Below are positions 18,106 to 25,888 of a DNA stretch of 64,000 nt, in pieces (within the stretch, counting starts at the first letter, position 1; each line of letters starts with the position of its first letter). Location of the stretch: positions 124,001-188,000 of the forward strand of contig JAGIAT010000010.1 in the NCBI GenBank assembly GCA_017744715.1. Reading direction: 5' to 3'. Origin of the DNA: Niabella sp. (GTDB lineage Bacteria > Bacteroidota > Bacteroidia > Chitinophagales > Chitinophagaceae). The notes under the pieces were generated by a model. The model saw nothing but the letters and a program-made list of their open reading frames with translations, had not been told where the DNA came from and searched no databases. The position numbers were made by a program, and so were the translations under genes.

Positions 18106-19395
18106 ATGAAATATTTACCACTGAATCCGCAGATCTTTATTAAAAACCGCAAACGGTTTACAGACAAAATGGAGCGCAACTCCATCGCTGTTTTTTTAGC
18201 CAATGATGAAATGCCGGAAAACGGCGATGCCCTTTATAAATACAAACCCAACAGCAGCCTGTTTTGGCTATCGGGGATTCAGCAGGAAGATAGCATGGTG
18301 ATCCTTTATCCTGATAATCCCGACCCTAAATACCGCGAGGTGCTGGTACTGGTACGTCCGAACGAGCTGAAAGAAAAATGGGATGGCAAGCGCCTGCGGG
18401 CCAATGAGGCGGCGGCTATCAGCGGCATCAGAACCATTGTGTGGCTGGATACATTGCCCTCCCTGCTTACCTCCTGGATTCACGCATCTGAAATAATTTA
18501 CCTGGATACCAACGAAAACGACCGTAAGAGCTCCTGGATAGAGACCCGCCAATACCGTTATATAAAGGAATTAAAGGAAAAATTTCCGTTACATCAGTAT
18601 AAGCGGGCAGCGCCTGTACTGAAAGAACTGCGCGCCATCAAAACGCCGGAGGAAGTGGAAGTGATACAGAAAGCGATCGGCATTACCGAAAAAACCTTCC
18701 GGCGCTTATTGCAATTTATCAAACCCGGTGTATGGGAATTTGAAATTGAGGCCGAGATCCTGCATTCCTTCCTCAGCAACCGCGCCACCCGGGAAGGTTA
18801 CGGCAGTATCATCGCCAGCGGCGACCGGGCCCGCACCCTGCACTATGTAAGCAATAACCAGCAATGCCTGAGCGGCGAACTGATCCTGATGGATTTTGGA
18901 GCTGAATACGGCGGGTATAATGCCGATCTTACCCGTACGGTTCCTGTAAACGGCCGGTTTACCAAGCGCCAGAAGGATGTATACAATGCCTGCTTAAGAC
19001 TGCACCGCTATGCGGCTTCCATATTGAAACCCGGTATCACCATCGTTAATTATCATGAAAAAATAGGCGACGAAGCCACGAAAGCGTTTATCAAACTGGG
19101 GTTACTCAGCAAAGCCGATATCAAAAACGAAGACCCCGAAAACAGGGCCTATCGCAAATACCTTTATCATGGCATCAGCCACCACCTGGGTATTGATGTG
19201 CACGACCTGGGTCCCTTTCGCTCACCATTAAAGGCCGGTATGGTATTAACCATTGAGCCCGGCATTTATATTGAGGAAGAGCAGCTTGGCGTGCGCATTG
19301 AAAATAACTTCCTGCTTACCCGCAGCGGCAACATCGACCTGATGAAGACGATGCCGATTGAAGCAGATGACATTGAAACGCTCATGAATAGCTAG
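18106..19395 (+). CDS. pepP: Xaa-Pro aminopeptidase (aminopeptidase P)
   Basis: A 429-residue cytoplasmic metallopeptidase that removes an N-terminal residue before proline. The N-terminal domain (1 to about 170) is the AMP_N fold (FLANDEMPENGDALYKYKPNSS, FWLSGI). The pita-bread catalytic domain carries the metal ligands: two Asp in LMDFGAEYGGYNADLTRTV, His in YHGISHHLGIDVHDLG, Glu in LTIEPGIYIEEE, and Glu in VRIENNFLLT. All are present, so it should be active. It is monocistronic and ends at a long palindromic terminator. Confidence 0.95.
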   Translation: MKYLPLNPQIFIKNRKRFTDKMERNSIAVFLANDEMPENGDALYKYKPNSSLFWLSGIQQEDSMVILYPDNPDPKYREVLVLVRPNELKEKWDGKRLRANEAAAISGIRTIVWLDTLPSLLTSWIHASEIIYLDTNENDRKSSWIETRQYRYIKELKEKFPLHQYKRAAPVLKELRAIKTPEEVEVIQKAIGITEKTFRRLLQFIKPGVWEFEIEAEILHSFLSNRATREGYGSIIASGDRARTLHYVSNNQQCLSGELILMDFGAEYGGYNADLTRTVPVNGRFTKRQKDVYNACLRLHRYAASILKPGITIVNYHEKIGDEATKAFIKLGLLSKADIKNEDPENRAYRKYLYHGISHHLGIDVHDLGPFRSPLKAGMVLTIEPGIYIEEEQLGVRIENNFLLTRSGNIDLMKTMPIEADDIETLMNS

Positions 19396-19420
19396 GGTAT
19401 TATAGCAACGGCAGCATATA

Positions 19421-19453
19421 CAAACAGCGGTCCGGTATACCGGCCGCTGTTTG
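19421..19453. terminator. Long palindromic terminator
   Basis: CAAACAGCGG at 19421-19430 pairs with CCGCTGTTTG at 19444-19453; the interior CCGGTATACCGG is itself a perfect palindrome, so the element is nearly one continuous 33-base inverted repeat. It separates the aminopeptidase from the convergent Hsp90 operon. Confidence 0.75.
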
Positions 19454-19514
19454 TATTTACAGGATGCTAGAAAAGACTATGTAAAAAATAAAAAGAGGTG
19501 CAGGAACCATTGTT

Positions 19515-20585
19515 TCAAACGATCGCCTCCAGTTGCTTTATAAAATTATGATTCCCGTTGCGCTGGTCAAACAATAGTGCGATATCGCGGGCCACCTGCT
19601 CAAAGTATGCCAGCAGTTCATTACGGGTATACACCATTTTATCCGACTGCAGCAATGCATGATCTTCGCTCAGCAGCAGGTTAAAAAGCGTGGACTCCGG
19701 AAACTGGCGCAGGGCCTCTATCAGGTAAAGGGACATCTGGAACATTTTACGCCCCTGGTTACCCGCCACCCTGGGTATAAACTGTTCAATGCGTTCCTTT
19801 GCAATAGCAGGATTTACGGAGGTTTTATATACCAGCAGTTTTATTTCTGATAGCAAAGCAGAGGCATCATTTGTTAGCGCGTCCAGTTCCACATCGGCTT
19901 TTTCGCAAAATTCCCGGGCCAGCTCCGGCTGGTTATTTTTAAAGGCCTCATAGCTCAGGTTTGCCAGGGTGCGCATGGGCACGTGCACACAAGTGTATTG
20001 CTTCTCCAGCAACGGCAATGCCTGCTCATGTCCCTGTTCAAACCCCTGCAATTCAAACGTGGCGCTTACTTCGGCATCCATTTCACAAGCTTCACAATCG
20101 CTCATCTGATCGCGGGTTACGGCTTTCAGTTTTTCCCCGTATTCCTGTATCAGCGCTGCATCCTTTTGTACCAGCGCATCGCTGTACAATTCATTATAAT
20201 AGGCCCGCAACCCGTAGCCGTTCCGCTGCAACCGCAGTTTAAAATCTTCCAGGGCTGCATGTACCTGTTCCTTCGACACCTGGGGATTGTCATACAAATC
20301 CGCCATCATCCATTTATACTGCCATAAGAAATCGGTTTCCGAAAACAGGTCCGGGTGTTCATCGCAAACTTTCAGCACCCACGCAAAAGCCGGTATGGAT
20401 TCTTTGGTAAACGCCACGTCCCGCTCCGTTTCAATCAGCATCAGCCGCAGATCGTATCCCCATTCTATATCCTCGTTTTCGTCCGCAATTTTTATCGCCT
20501 GCAACAACAATTTTATTTTTTCTCCCGGCTGCGTAAGCGCTTCGCCCTGGTTTAATAATTTCTGAATTTTTAAGGTATATAACAT
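19515..20585 (-). CDS. TPR-like helical protein, third gene of the Hsp90 operon
   Basis: A 356-residue cytoplasmic, all-helical protein with no signal peptide. The start MLYTLKIQKLLNQGEALTQ and the recurring helix-pair rhythm (EKIKLLLQAIKIADENEDIEWGYDLRLML; YEAFKNNQPELAREFCEKA; RKMFQMSLYLIEALRQFPEST) look like degenerate tetratricopeptide repeats. A cysteine pair CEAC lies near residue 162. No enzyme motif is seen. It begins 10 nt after the Hsp90-family gene, so the two are co-transcribed. In eukaryotes, TPR proteins are the usual co-chaperones of Hsp90; that parallel is inference here. No known family is recognised. Confidence 0.75.
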   Translation of the reverse strand: MLYTLKIQKLLNQGEALTQPGEKIKLLLQAIKIADENEDIEWGYDLRLMLIETERDVAFTKESIPAFAWVLKVCDEHPDLFSETDFLWQYKWMMADLYDNPQVSKEQVHAALEDFKLRLQRNGYGLRAYYNELYSDALVQKDAALIQEYGEKLKAVTRDQMSDCEACEMDAEVSATFELQGFEQGHEQALPLLEKQYTCVHVPMRTLANLSYEAFKNNQPELAREFCEKADVELDALTNDASALLSEIKLLVYKTSVNPAIAKERIEQFIPRVAGNQGRKMFQMSLYLIEALRQFPESTLFNLLLSEDHALLQSDKMVYTRNELLAYFEQVARDIALLFDQRNGNHNFIKQLEAIV

Positions 20586-20595
20586 ATGGTAGGTT

Positions 20596-22389
20596 TTAAA
20601 TCTGAATAAAATTTTTCATTCCCATTACCAGCAGCGAATGCAACGCGCTGTTAAAAAGCTGCATCTGTTTTTCACTCACCGGGTGTTTGCCCATCAGTAA
20701 TGCCTGCACATACAACACCTCCGTAATAGCCTGTAACATATAGTCGTCATCCAGTGTAAGCATATTCTGAACCAGCTCGTTATTCATATTCAAACAAAAC
20801 TGGTTCAGCAATGCGGGTTGCTGCTGCAAGCTACCCAGGGCGTTGGCAAAAGGATTATCGCTGGCCTTCAGTTTCTTTATAGTGGCCTCTGCAAAATCTT
20901 CATCTGCCCGCGTAAAAATGGCCGGCGTATCTTTCGGTTCAAAATACTTCAGGCTCACCGTGCAATGCAACGGCCGGGTAAAGCCTGCCAGCTTATCCAT
21001 AAAGGACCGGTAACGGCTGGCCTCCTCCGCACTGATATTTACAAAAGTATCCAGCAGCTTAGCCGAAGACATTTCCCGGATGTTCAGCTCCTTCCGGATG
21101 CTCTTTATTTTTTTTAACAGTTCCTCTTCAAATGTATAAGCCACGTTCAAAACCAGTACACCCTGAAATTCTGCAATCCGTTGCACCTGTTTGAACTCTT
21201 CATAATCGGCGCAGTAATAAATCACCGGAAACTGTTCACGGATGTTCTTAAAACTCCGCAACCCCTTATTGGTCTCAAACGGAAGGTCATCCAGTATCAG
21301 CCGGAGGAACTCGTCATCTTCCGCAGCCATAGCCTTTAAATGCAGGAAATGCGTTTGTATGATCTTCAGGTACACCTGCAGGTCTATATCCCGGATGTTC
21401 TTCAGATAGGATTTCAGCGTTTCGCCGATCGCTTTACGCGTTCCCCGCAGCAGGTCATTCTGCATCAGGGATTCGCGGGAGGCTGTAGCGCTGAGGGCAT
21501 TACTGTTTACGATCATCTTTACAAAAAAAGCCCAGGAAGGCAGCAGCCCGTTATCTGCTTCGGACAGGAACATCCGCTTTAAATAAATCCGATGATGCTG
21601 TTTTACAGAAAACTGGGTTTTAAAAGGTAAAATATACAATACACCGGTACACTCACCGGATTCGGTATGAAATGTTACGGCATCCAGGAACGTAAGTTGA
21701 AAAATATCCCTGCCCGCCTGCAGCAAGGCATCCCGGTCTGCATCCGGGTTCAGCCATACCGGAGGTTCGGGATTGATCCGCTTTTCCTCGCCATTGGCCA
21801 CCACGGTAATGGCTTCCGGAAGCGCGTCGCCATAAAACCGGATCTGCGGAATAAAGTTCTCCGGGCGGAACAGGTGTGCATAGTTTTTTTTAGGGGTAAG
21901 GTATACCTTGGTTCCGATGGGCAGCCCCTCTACCGGGTCAATCTGGTAGCGTCCGTCGTTAAACGCCGACCAGCGGAACCCTTTCTGGTCAAACGCCGAA
22001 CGTGTTTCAATGGTAATGGCCTCGCTGACCACAAAGCAGGACAATAACCCGATTCCGAATTTCCCGATAAATAACCGGGCATCCTCTGCATTTTTCCGTT
22101 TGGAGCTCTCCCCAATCACCGAAAGGAACGCGTGGATCTCATGCTCCCGCAGCCCGATACCGTTATCCTGGAAACCAAAAACAGGCGACGCTTCACCCGG
22201 TAATTCGATGCGCACATTTCCCTCAAGCCCCTCATCCAGCTGACGCAGTGCGGCGATGGCATCCACGGCATTTTGCAACAGCTCCCGTATAAATGTATTC
22301 GGATTGCTGTACAGGTGCTCCGACAAAAGGCTGATCATCCCCTGCAGGTTTACCTGAAAGGAATAGTATTCTTTATTTGATGCTTCCAT
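20596..22389 (-). CDS. Divergent Hsp90-family ATPase (HtpG-like)
   Basis: A 597-residue member of the GHKL/Hsp90 family, somewhat shorter than HtpG. The ATP pocket is recognisable: RELLQNAVDAI (E36, N40), DNGIGL from D75 (usual form DTGIGM), IGKFGIGLLSCFVV near 108-121 and GTKVYL at 159-164. The middle-domain arginine loop is ATASRESLMQ with R305. The C-terminal third aligns in size with the dimer domain, but no MEEVD tail is present, as normal for bacteria. Motifs are shifted from the housekeeping consensus, so this is probably a second, specialised Hsp90. It lies 1 nt after the Sel1 gene and 10 nt before the TPR-like gene, forming a three-gene operon. Confidence 0.9.
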   Translation of the reverse strand: MEASNKEYYSFQVNLQGMISLLSEHLYSNPNTFIRELLQNAVDAIAALRQLDEGLEGNVRIELPGEASPVFGFQDNGIGLREHEIHAFLSVIGESSKRKNAEDARLFIGKFGIGLLSCFVVSEAITIETRSAFDQKGFRWSAFNDGRYQIDPVEGLPIGTKVYLTPKKNYAHLFRPENFIPQIRFYGDALPEAITVVANGEEKRINPEPPVWLNPDADRDALLQAGRDIFQLTFLDAVTFHTESGECTGVLYILPFKTQFSVKQHHRIYLKRMFLSEADNGLLPSWAFFVKMIVNSNALSATASRESLMQNDLLRGTRKAIGETLKSYLKNIRDIDLQVYLKIIQTHFLHLKAMAAEDDEFLRLILDDLPFETNKGLRSFKNIREQFPVIYYCADYEEFKQVQRIAEFQGVLVLNVAYTFEEELLKKIKSIRKELNIREMSSAKLLDTFVNISAEEASRYRSFMDKLAGFTRPLHCTVSLKYFEPKDTPAIFTRADEDFAEATIKKLKASDNPFANALGSLQQQPALLNQFCLNMNNELVQNMLTLDDDYMLQAITEVLYVQALLMGKHPVSEKQMQLFNSALHSLLVMGMKNFIQI

Positions 22390-22390
22390 G

Positions 22391-24880
22391 TTATTTCCGT
22401 CTTCTTCCTGTTAATTTTTTTGCGCCCTCATGCCCGTTCTCCGCGGCCTGCTCAAACCAGTAAAGCGCCTTTTGTTCATCTTCATCTACCCCCTCTCCCA
22501 TAAGGTAACAGTTGGCGAGTTCATATTGTGCGTTGGCCGAGTCATTTTCCGCAGCTTCCGTAAATAAGGTTACGGCCTTTTCCGGCTGGCGTGGTATGCC
22601 CTCGCCTTTTAAGTATTGCCGTCCCAGGTATACCTTCGCATGATCGTTGCCTTCATGGGCGCTTTCACCAAACCAGCGGAAAGCCGCTTCCAGGTTTTTC
22701 TCGGTACCAAATCCTTCGTAATAACAACGGCCCAGCCGGTACTTGGCATTGCTGTTGCCATATTCTGCGGCCAGTGTATATTCATTAAAAGCCGCTACAG
22801 GAGCTGTTTCCGTTCCGATACCATATTCGTAACACAATCCCAATCCGTCTGAATACACCTGCTGATCCTTTGCCCGAAGGTAATAGCCCAGCGCTTTTTC
22901 ATACTGCTCTACCCGGTCGTAGTCAAACATATAATAATCCCCCAGCTCCAGCAACGCATAGGGATATTCGCTGGCCGCTGCCTTCTCCAACCATTCCAGT
23001 CCCTTTGCGCTATCAGCCTGCACATAACCATGCAGGTAATACCGGCCGGTTGCATATTGCGCATATACATACTGAAGAGATGCAGCCCGCTCCATATATT
23101 CCAGGGCTTTATCCCGGTCTTCAGCTACACCTTCCGCGCGTTCATAGCTCAGGGCCAGTTCGGTTAGCGCCTTGGGATTGTTAGCCTCCGCCGCCTTCTT
23201 CAGATATTCGATCGCTTTATCCGGGTCCTGTGCGATTCCGGTTCCAAACTTATAACAACGCCCCAGTTCATAGGTGGCATTCATTTCATTATAGCCGGCC
23301 GCATATGCATAACACTGCACGGCGGCCGCCGGATCCTGCGTCCCGGACTGATGATAATCATATTCCAGGTACAATCCTTTTATATAGTTGGCATAAGGAT
23401 ATCCCAGTTCCGCCGCTTTACTAAAATGTTCAAATGCCCGGGCATAGTCGGGCTGTTCGGCCGCCTCTGCAATCAACCCCAGCTCCGTACAGGCCTGGGC
23501 ATTACCGGCCTCCGCTGCTTTGGTAAAATAGGGAATGGAAGCTGCTACATCCGGTGCATTGTTATCGAAACCATATTTAAGAAACCGGCCCACATTATAT
23601 TCGGCGATGGGCAGGTGCTGCCCGGCCGCTTCTTTATAATAGCCGAAAGCCCGGGTAAGATCGGCCTCAATATCCAGATCCGGATCGCCATATTCATAGA
23701 AGTTACCCAGGCGGTAAGTGGCATACGGCACCTGTTTGGCATGCAGTTCTTCAAACGTTTCAAAAGTGATCTTCTTATCGGTTTCAGTAACCCTTCCTTC
23801 AATATGCACCTCTGCCCATTCAATGGCTGCATCTACGTTTCCCGCCTCCTTTGCCGCTTTTAGCAATTGAAGTCCTGCCGGTATATCCGTTACCCATTCG
23901 TTATACAGGTACAGATATGCCAGCCGGTAGGCCGCATACGCATTGTCATACTCCCAGCTTTTTTTCAACCAGAAAAGAGCGGGTTCATAATCCTGCGCTG
24001 CCTGGGGCTGCTGCGGCAGCAGCTTCAAACCCAAACTGGTGGCGGCATCCATCGATCCATCCTCATAGGCTTTTTCCAGTTCTTTGAGCAAGGCCGTTTT
24101 TTCTTCTGCTGTTTGCGCATCGGGCCAGGATATTTCGGCCAGCACATACCGGGGATAGGCCGCATCAAATTTGCTGATGGCGGCTTTCAACAGTTCGGTC
24201 TGCTTTTCCCGGTCGCCTTTTTTGCTATAATAACCCTGTAATATATCGTAATAATGCCGCTGCAGTTTTTTATCGGAATGATGAAGGAGCTGTTCCAGGG
24301 CCGGGCCGGGCTCAAACCCGGAGCCGTACCAAACCTGGTAATAGGCCTCATACACCACGGCCCAGGGATTGCCCGCAGCAGCCAGCGTTTTTAGCTGTTC
24401 CAATGCGGCCGTTTTATCTGCTCCCGGTAAAAGCCCTACATATTGGTAATAATAATATACAGGCCCCGCAGCCGCTACACCGGAAGCCATCGCCTGTTGA
24501 AAGGCCCGTGCAGCAGCTTCATGATTTTTGTATCCCCGGCGCGCCAGTACCAGCGCCATGGCCTTTTCCAGCAATGCCTCGGGGTATACCGTGCCCACAC
24601 AGGTCAGCACCCCGGTCATTTTTTCAAAAAACCAGGCATATACATCATCCGCAAAATATACACTGATGGTATGGTCGGCACCGGATTTAAACAGCAGGTC
24701 AAAAAGAAGGTCCAGTTCCGCCCCGGGAGCTCCGGCCGCAGCCCGCTGTTCCAGAAGCGCAAGCGCCCGGAACCAGGTATCTTTATTCCGGATGGTGGTG
24801 GTGTTCAGGCTGCTGATAAAATCCGCCGGAACAGAAAGCGGATCTTCAAAGTACTTTTCATAAACCGCGATGTCACTCAT
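22391..24880 (-). CDS. Large Sel1-repeat protein, first gene of the Hsp90 operon
   Basis: An 829-residue cytoplasmic protein without signal peptide or membrane segment. From about residue 300 to the end it is an array of roughly 36-residue Sel1-type repeats (for instance ELGRCYKFGTGIAQDPDKA, YRLGRCYYEGFGTEKNLEAA, ELANCYLMGEGVDEDEQKA); the first 290 residues are helical and less regular. Sel1 repeats are TPR relatives that hold protein partners. Direct fusion-like spacing to the Hsp90-family gene (1 nt) suggests that the two products work together, perhaps as scaffold or client adaptor. It is highly acidic and alanine-rich. No catalytic domain is visible. Confidence 0.88.
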   Translation of the reverse strand: MSDIAVYEKYFEDPLSVPADFISSLNTTTIRNKDTWFRALALLEQRAAAGAPGAELDLLFDLLFKSGADHTISVYFADDVYAWFFEKMTGVLTCVGTVYPEALLEKAMALVLARRGYKNHEAAARAFQQAMASGVAAAGPVYYYYQYVGLLPGADKTAALEQLKTLAAAGNPWAVVYEAYYQVWYGSGFEPGPALEQLLHHSDKKLQRHYYDILQGYYSKKGDREKQTELLKAAISKFDAAYPRYVLAEISWPDAQTAEEKTALLKELEKAYEDGSMDAATSLGLKLLPQQPQAAQDYEPALFWLKKSWEYDNAYAAYRLAYLYLYNEWVTDIPAGLQLLKAAKEAGNVDAAIEWAEVHIEGRVTETDKKITFETFEELHAKQVPYATYRLGNFYEYGDPDLDIEADLTRAFGYYKEAAGQHLPIAEYNVGRFLKYGFDNNAPDVAASIPYFTKAAEAGNAQACTELGLIAEAAEQPDYARAFEHFSKAAELGYPYANYIKGLYLEYDYHQSGTQDPAAAVQCYAYAAGYNEMNATYELGRCYKFGTGIAQDPDKAIEYLKKAAEANNPKALTELALSYERAEGVAEDRDKALEYMERAASLQYVYAQYATGRYYLHGYVQADSAKGLEWLEKAAASEYPYALLELGDYYMFDYDRVEQYEKALGYYLRAKDQQVYSDGLGLCYEYGIGTETAPVAAFNEYTLAAEYGNSNAKYRLGRCYYEGFGTEKNLEAAFRWFGESAHEGNDHAKVYLGRQYLKGEGIPRQPEKAVTLFTEAAENDSANAQYELANCYLMGEGVDEDEQKALYWFEQAAENGHEGAKKLTGRRRK

Positions 24881-25018
24881 ACATGATTTGCATTTGGTGA
24901 GGGTACTAAAATAGCGTTTTATTAAATAAATCCTTTACCCGTTTCACGAAACATCCCCATACGGCGGTGTGCCGCTCTGCCTTGTCATTTTTTTGTCACC
25001 AAATTAACCATGATGCGT

Positions 25019-25026
25019 TAACTTTG
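25019..25026 (+). promoter_or_regulatory. Putative -7 promoter element of the sdh operon (TAACTTTG)
   Basis: TAACTTTG ends 31 nt before the sdhC ATG. A T-rich TTTG at 24992-24995 lies 23 nt upstream and may serve as the -33 element. Confidence 0.55.
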
Positions 25027-25057
25027 CCAGCAATTTATTCACCTTCTATAAGAAAAT

Positions 25058-25783
25058 ATGAACTGGTCTCAATTTTTCACTTCTTCTGTGGGCAAGAAAA
25101 TTACCATGGCGCTGTCGGGCATCTTTTTAATTCTTTTCCTGATCATTCATGCCGGCTTAAATGCCTGTATCTGGGCAAATGACGGCGGGGTAATGTTTAA
25201 TGTAGCAGCGCATTTCATGGGTTCAATGATCGTGCCCCGGGTGTTGGAAATCGGCCTGTTTCTGTTTTTCCTGCTGCATATCATCCAGGGGTTGGTGCTG
25301 GAGGTACAAAATCGCAGCAAGCGCCGTACCGGTTATGCCGTAAAAATGGGCAACCGGGGCAGTACCTGGAACAGCCGGGCCATGGGTATCCTGGGCGCGT
25401 TGATCCTGATCTTTTTAGTGATCCATATCAGCGACTTCTGGATCCCCAGCCGTTTTGGCGGCCTGCAGCCGATGTTTATTGATACCGCTACCGGTCAGAT
25501 TGTACCCGAAGGCACACCCGGTGCCAAAGAATACCATGACCTGTATGGCGAAATGAAATACCAGTTTACCACCTATCCCTGGATCATTATTATTTACGAA
25601 CTGGGCGTGATTGCGCTTTTCTGGCATCTTGTTCATGGCTTCCAAAGCTCTTTCCGCACACTGGGTCTTACCAATCATAAGTATATCGGCCTTATCCGGG
25701 GTACCGGTGTGGTTTATTCAATCATCATTTGCCTGGCATTTGTACTGATGCCGTTAAGCTTTTACTTCGGGTGGATCATTTAG
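25058..25783 (+). CDS. sdhC: Succinate dehydrogenase cytochrome b558 subunit
   Basis: A 241-residue inner-membrane protein with about five hydrophobic helices (KITMALSGIFLILFLIIHAG, VLEIGLFLFFLLHIIQGLVL, AMGILGALILIFLVIHI, WIIIIYELGVIALFWHLVHG, IIICLAFVLMPLSF). Histidines inside the helices (IHAG, LLHI, VIHI, WHLVHG) are expected ligands of two haems. This single-polypeptide anchor is the b558 type found in Bacteroidota and epsilon-type complexes, passing electrons from succinate to menaquinone. It is the first gene of sdhCAB; sdhA follows after about 105 nt. Confidence 0.95.
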   Translation: MNWSQFFTSSVGKKITMALSGIFLILFLIIHAGLNACIWANDGGVMFNVAAHFMGSMIVPRVLEIGLFLFFLLHIIQGLVLEVQNRSKRRTGYAVKMGNRGSTWNSRAMGILGALILIFLVIHISDFWIPSRFGGLQPMFIDTATGQIVPEGTPGAKEYHDLYGEMKYQFTTYPWIIIIYELGVIALFWHLVHGFQSSFRTLGLTNHKYIGLIRGTGVVYSIIICLAFVLMPLSFYFGWII

Positions 25784-25796
25784 GTTTATCATTTGA

Positions 25797-25888
25797 TCCC
25801 GACAGCTATCGGGAACGGGTTTGAGCAGACTTCAAACTTCAGACACCGCAGACAATCAGAATTAAAAATCTCAAATTTCAAATCAGTT
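25797..25888. repeat. Palindrome plus heptamer-like A/T-rich repeat between sdhC and sdhA
   Basis: TCCCGA and TCGGGA (25797-25802 and 25809-25814) form a palindrome around CAGCTA. Then comes sequence with a 7-base rhythm: CTTCAAA/CTTCAGA near 25830 and ATCTCAAATTTCAAATCAG at 25868-25886. The second part is the reverse complement of the GATTTGA unit seen as tandem repeats at 62419-62466. Confidence 0.5.

Noticed and set aside
17858..18109. 83-codon open frame
   Set aside because: It spans a terminator-like hairpin, has no family features and its start coincides with nothing; composition is like random frame text.
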